7,590 nt of DNA from NCBI GenBank assembly GCA_030446945.1, contig JAUJMI010000163.1:1-7590 (forward strand). The letters run 5' to 3'. Each line of letters begins with the position of its first letter. Position 1 is the first letter of the stretch. The stretch comes from Longimicrobium sp. (GTDB lineage Bacteria > Gemmatimonadota > Gemmatimonadetes > Longimicrobiales > Longimicrobiaceae). Position numbers and translations under genes: made by a program. Positions 6,005 through 7,590 of this stretch are shown here, in pieces. The notes under the pieces were generated by a model. That model saw only the letters and a list, made by a program, of their open reading frames with translations, did not search any database and had not been told where the DNA came from.

Positions 6005-6769
6005 GTGCCCCGACCCGCCCCGGCGGCCAAGAAGCGTTCGCCGCTCACGCCCCTGTACCTGCTCCTGGGCCTCATCGTCGTCGCCGGCGCCGGGGTCCTG
6101 TTCACCCAGATGCGCAAGGGCGGCGAAGCGGCCCGGGCGCCCGTCCCGGTGGCCATGAGCCCGGCCGAGCTCCAGCGCCTTCCCGGGATGAGCATCGGGC
6201 GCCCGGACGCGCCGCTCACCATCCTGGAGTTCGCGGACTTCCAGTGCGGCGGCTGCCAGCGGTGGGCCACCTTCATGGAGCCGCTGATCAAGGAGCGCCT
6301 GGTGAACACGGGGCGCGCCCGCTACGTCTTCTACGACTTCCCGCTGGCCATGCACGCCAACGCCTTCCTGGCCGCGCGCGCCGGCCGCTGCGCCAATGAC
6401 CAGGAGAAGTTTTGGGAGTTCCACGCCCTGGTCTTCCAGAACCAGGGGAAGTGGTCGTACGAGGAGAACGCCGTTCCGCTCTTCGTGGAGTACGCCGGGC
6501 AGGCCGGGGCGGACGAGGGCCGCTTCGAGGAGTGCCTCCGCTCGGACCGGTTCGCCAAGGAAGTCTCGGAGAGCGTCAAGCTGGGCGAGTCGCTCGGCGT
6601 GGGGGGCACGCCCACCATCTTCGTGAACGGCCAGCGCCTGCAGGACATCCCGGGCGACTACAGCCAGTTCGCCGCCGAGCTGGAGAAGATCGCCCCGGGC
6701 TCCACCGGCGCCGCGGCTCCGGCGGGCGCCGCTCCGGCCGGCGCGGCAGACAGCGCGGCGGCGCGGTGA
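6005..6769 (+). CDS. Membrane-anchored DsbA-like thiol-disulfide oxidoreductase (CGGC)
   Basis: A 254-residue thioredoxin-fold protein of the DsbA/BdbD (Thioredoxin_4) type that would introduce disulfides into exported proteins. A basic start (KKRSP) precedes a hydrophobic anchor at about 16-34 with no lipobox cysteine, so it is likely tethered outside the cytoplasm. SIGRPDAPLTILEFADFQ (63-80) leads into the active site C81-G-G-C84, where most relatives have CPxC. The helical insert contains C129 (AGRCANDQEKFWEFH) and C177 (FEECLRS), a possible second structural disulfide. The cis-proline loop is GVGGTPTIFVNG (198-209, P203). The last 20 residues are a low-complexity Ala/Gly/Pro tail. The GTG start is set by GGAGGA at 5993-5998. 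The stop overlaps the VKOR-like gene as GTGA, which supports a shared pathway. Confidence 0.92.
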   Translation: MPRPAPAAKKRSPLTPLYLLLGLIVVAGAGVLFTQMRKGGEAARAPVPVAMSPAELQRLPGMSIGRPDAPLTILEFADFQCGGCQRWATFMEPLIKERLVNTGRARYVFYDFPLAMHANAFLAARAGRCANDQEKFWEFHALVFQNQGKWSYEENAVPLFVEYAGQAGADEGRFEECLRSDRFAKEVSESVKLGESLGVGGTPTIFVNGQRLQDIPGDYSQFAAELEKIAPGSTGAAAPAGAAPAGAADSAAAR

Positions 6770-7254
6770 CGACCTCCGAGGCGGCGCGTCCCGAGGTGCA
6801 CGGCGGCGACTTCACCGACGCCTCCCCGCGCCCGCCGGTGGCGCGGATGGGGATCGCCGTGCTGTCGCTGCTGGGGGTGTTCGTGGCGCTCTACCTGTCG
6901 ATGTACAAGTGGGGGATGATGGGCCCCATCCAGTGCAGCATCGGCGGGTGTGAGACGGTGCAGAACTCGCCCTGGTCCATGCTCCTTGGCCAGCCGGTGG
7001 CGGTGTGGGGGCTGGGCGCGTACATCACCCTGCTGGTGATCTCGGTGCTGGGGCTCCAGCCGCGCTTGGCCGACGCGCGGTGGGTGGCGCTGGCGCTCTT
7101 CGGGATCTCGGGGGTGGGGGTGCTCTTCTCCGCCTACCTGACGTACCTGGAGGCGGCGGTGATCCACGCGTGGTGCCAGTGGTGCGTGATCTCCGCGATC
7201 CTCATCACCCTGATCTTTCTCCTGTCGGTCCCGGGCCTGAAGAGGGCCCGGTGA
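6766..7254 (+). CDS. VKOR-family membrane protein (DsbB-like re-oxidant)
   Basis: A 162-residue integral membrane protein of the bacterial vitamin K epoxide reductase family. It re-oxidises DsbA-like proteins and passes electrons to quinone. Four hydrophobic helices are visible at about 28-46, 77-96, 105-127 and 141-156, the family's core bundle. The loop cysteine pair is C57 and C62 (QCSIGGCETV), followed by SPWSMLLGQPVAVWG (68-82), typical of the family. The active-site pair near the quinone is C137-Q-W-C140. All four key cysteines are present. The GTG start lies in a 4-base overlap (GTGA) with the DsbA-like gene and lacks its own Shine-Dalgarno, so translation is probably coupled. Unlike some relatives it is not fused to a thioredoxin domain; its partner is the separate upstream gene. 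Confidence 0.93.
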   Translation: MTTSEAARPEVHGGDFTDASPRPPVARMGIAVLSLLGVFVALYLSMYKWGMMGPIQCSIGGCETVQNSPWSMLLGQPVAVWGLGAYITLLVISVLGLQPRLADARWVALALFGISGVGVLFSAYLTYLEAAVIHAWCQWCVISAILITLIFLLSVPGLKRAR

Positions 7255-7496
7255 GCGGCCTCGACCCAACTGCCGGAGGCATGATGCCGGAAGCGCCGGG
7301 CCCCACCGTTCCCGTCCGCCTGGTCTTCGCGGACCAGGGCACCTTTCACGCGGAGACGGTGCACGTGCAGCAGAGCGTCCTCAGCCGCTACGACCGGCTG
7401 ATCGACCTGCTCCGCGAGGAGGAGAGCGTTACGCAGCACATGTACCTCGACATGCAGCGCCTCGTCTCCGCCTACGTCGTCGGCGAAGAGCACTGA
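7251..7496 (+). CDS. Small protein of unknown function in the DsbA/VKOR operon
   Basis: An 81-residue protein that I do not recognise. After a loose N-terminus it reads VPVRLVFADQGTFHAETVHV (strands with a turn). Two helices follow, SVLSRYDRLIDLLREEESV and HMYLDMQRLVSAYVVGEEH. It has no cysteine, signal peptide or membrane helix, so it is probably cytoplasmic and not itself a thiol carrier. Start choice is uncertain. GTG 7251 overlaps the VKOR stop (GTGA) and has AGAGGG at 7241-7246 just before it. ATG 7281 or 7284 would give 70-71 residues and follow GGAGG at 7275-7279, but with only 1 or 4 bases of spacing. Operon position and coupling suggest a role tied to disulfide formation or envelope control, but this is inference. 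It is the last gene before a strong hairpin. Confidence 0.7.
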   Translation: MSGLDPTAGGMMPEAPGPTVPVRLVFADQGTFHAETVHVQQSVLSRYDRLIDLLREEESVTQHMYLDMQRLVSAYVVGEEH

Positions 7497-7514
7497 TCCG
7501 CACTCCCGCACGTC

Positions 7515-7553
7515 CGAACGCCCGCGCCCGAGGTTTCCAGGCGCGGGCGTTCG
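7515..7553 (+). terminator. Strong hairpin ending the DsbA/VKOR operon
   Basis: Bases 7515-7528 and 7540-7553 pair perfectly over 14 bp (CGAACGCCCGCGCC with its complement) around an 11-base loop. The hairpin starts 19 bases after the stop at 7496. The following sequence (TTCAGCC) is only weakly T-rich, so it is a GC-type intrinsic terminator or an mRNA 3'-end stabiliser. Downstream to 7590 I see no supported gene. Confidence 0.7.
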
Positions 7554-7590
7554 TTCAGCCCCCAACGGCGATCTCACACAGCAGTCATGG

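Noticed and set aside
7587..7590. ATG at the right edge as the start of another gene
   Set aside because: No ribosome-binding site is visible and only one base follows the codon, so it cannot be supported.

Overview
The window is very GC-rich bacterial DNA, densely packed with genes. GTG starts and 4-base gene overlaps are frequent. The style of the intergenic repeats and the DsbA/VKOR pairing recall Gemmatimonadota (Longimicrobium-like) genomes, but that assignment is an inference from memory and no marker gene here proves it. I see no rRNA, tRNA, CRISPR array, transposase or phage gene.

Left part (1-3606). A PspA/IM30-type coiled-coil protein lies on the minus strand. Divergent from it is a translationally coupled pair on the plus strand: a nucleotidyltransferase-fold protein of unknown substrate and a calcineurin-like metallophosphoesterase, joined by an ATGA overlap. 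The phosphoesterase runs tail to tail into a minus-strand type IB DNA topoisomerase, and the two coding regions overlap by 29 bases.

Middle (3607-4998). A 248-base spacer holds a minus-strand terminator-like hairpin with a T6 tract, a perfect C/G-rich inverted repeat and a weak plus-strand promoter candidate. Next comes a class I glutamine-amidotransferase-like peptidase of the gamma-glutamyl-GABA hydrolase (PuuD) family. After it, at the convergent junction, sits a large imperfect inverted repeat built from 7-base units. One arm of this repeat carries the stop codon of the converging gene.

Right part (4783-7590). A two-gene minus-strand operon encodes a membrane-anchored protein with a proline-rich, internally repeated tail and a 71-residue protein of unknown function. 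Divergent from it is a three-gene plus-strand operon: a membrane-anchored DsbA-like thiol oxidase with a CGGC active site, a four-helix VKOR-type membrane protein, and a small protein of unknown function. The operon has a promoter candidate, a strong Shine-Dalgarno sequence at the first gene, two GTGA overlaps, and a strong hairpin about 20 bases after the last stop. The first two proteins form a complete disulfide-forming pathway, in which DsbA oxidises exported proteins and VKOR re-oxidises DsbA using quinone.

The best leads for something undescribed are the nucleotidyltransferase/phosphoesterase pair, the small third gene of the disulfide operon, and the heptad-built hairpin at the 4658/4783 junction.
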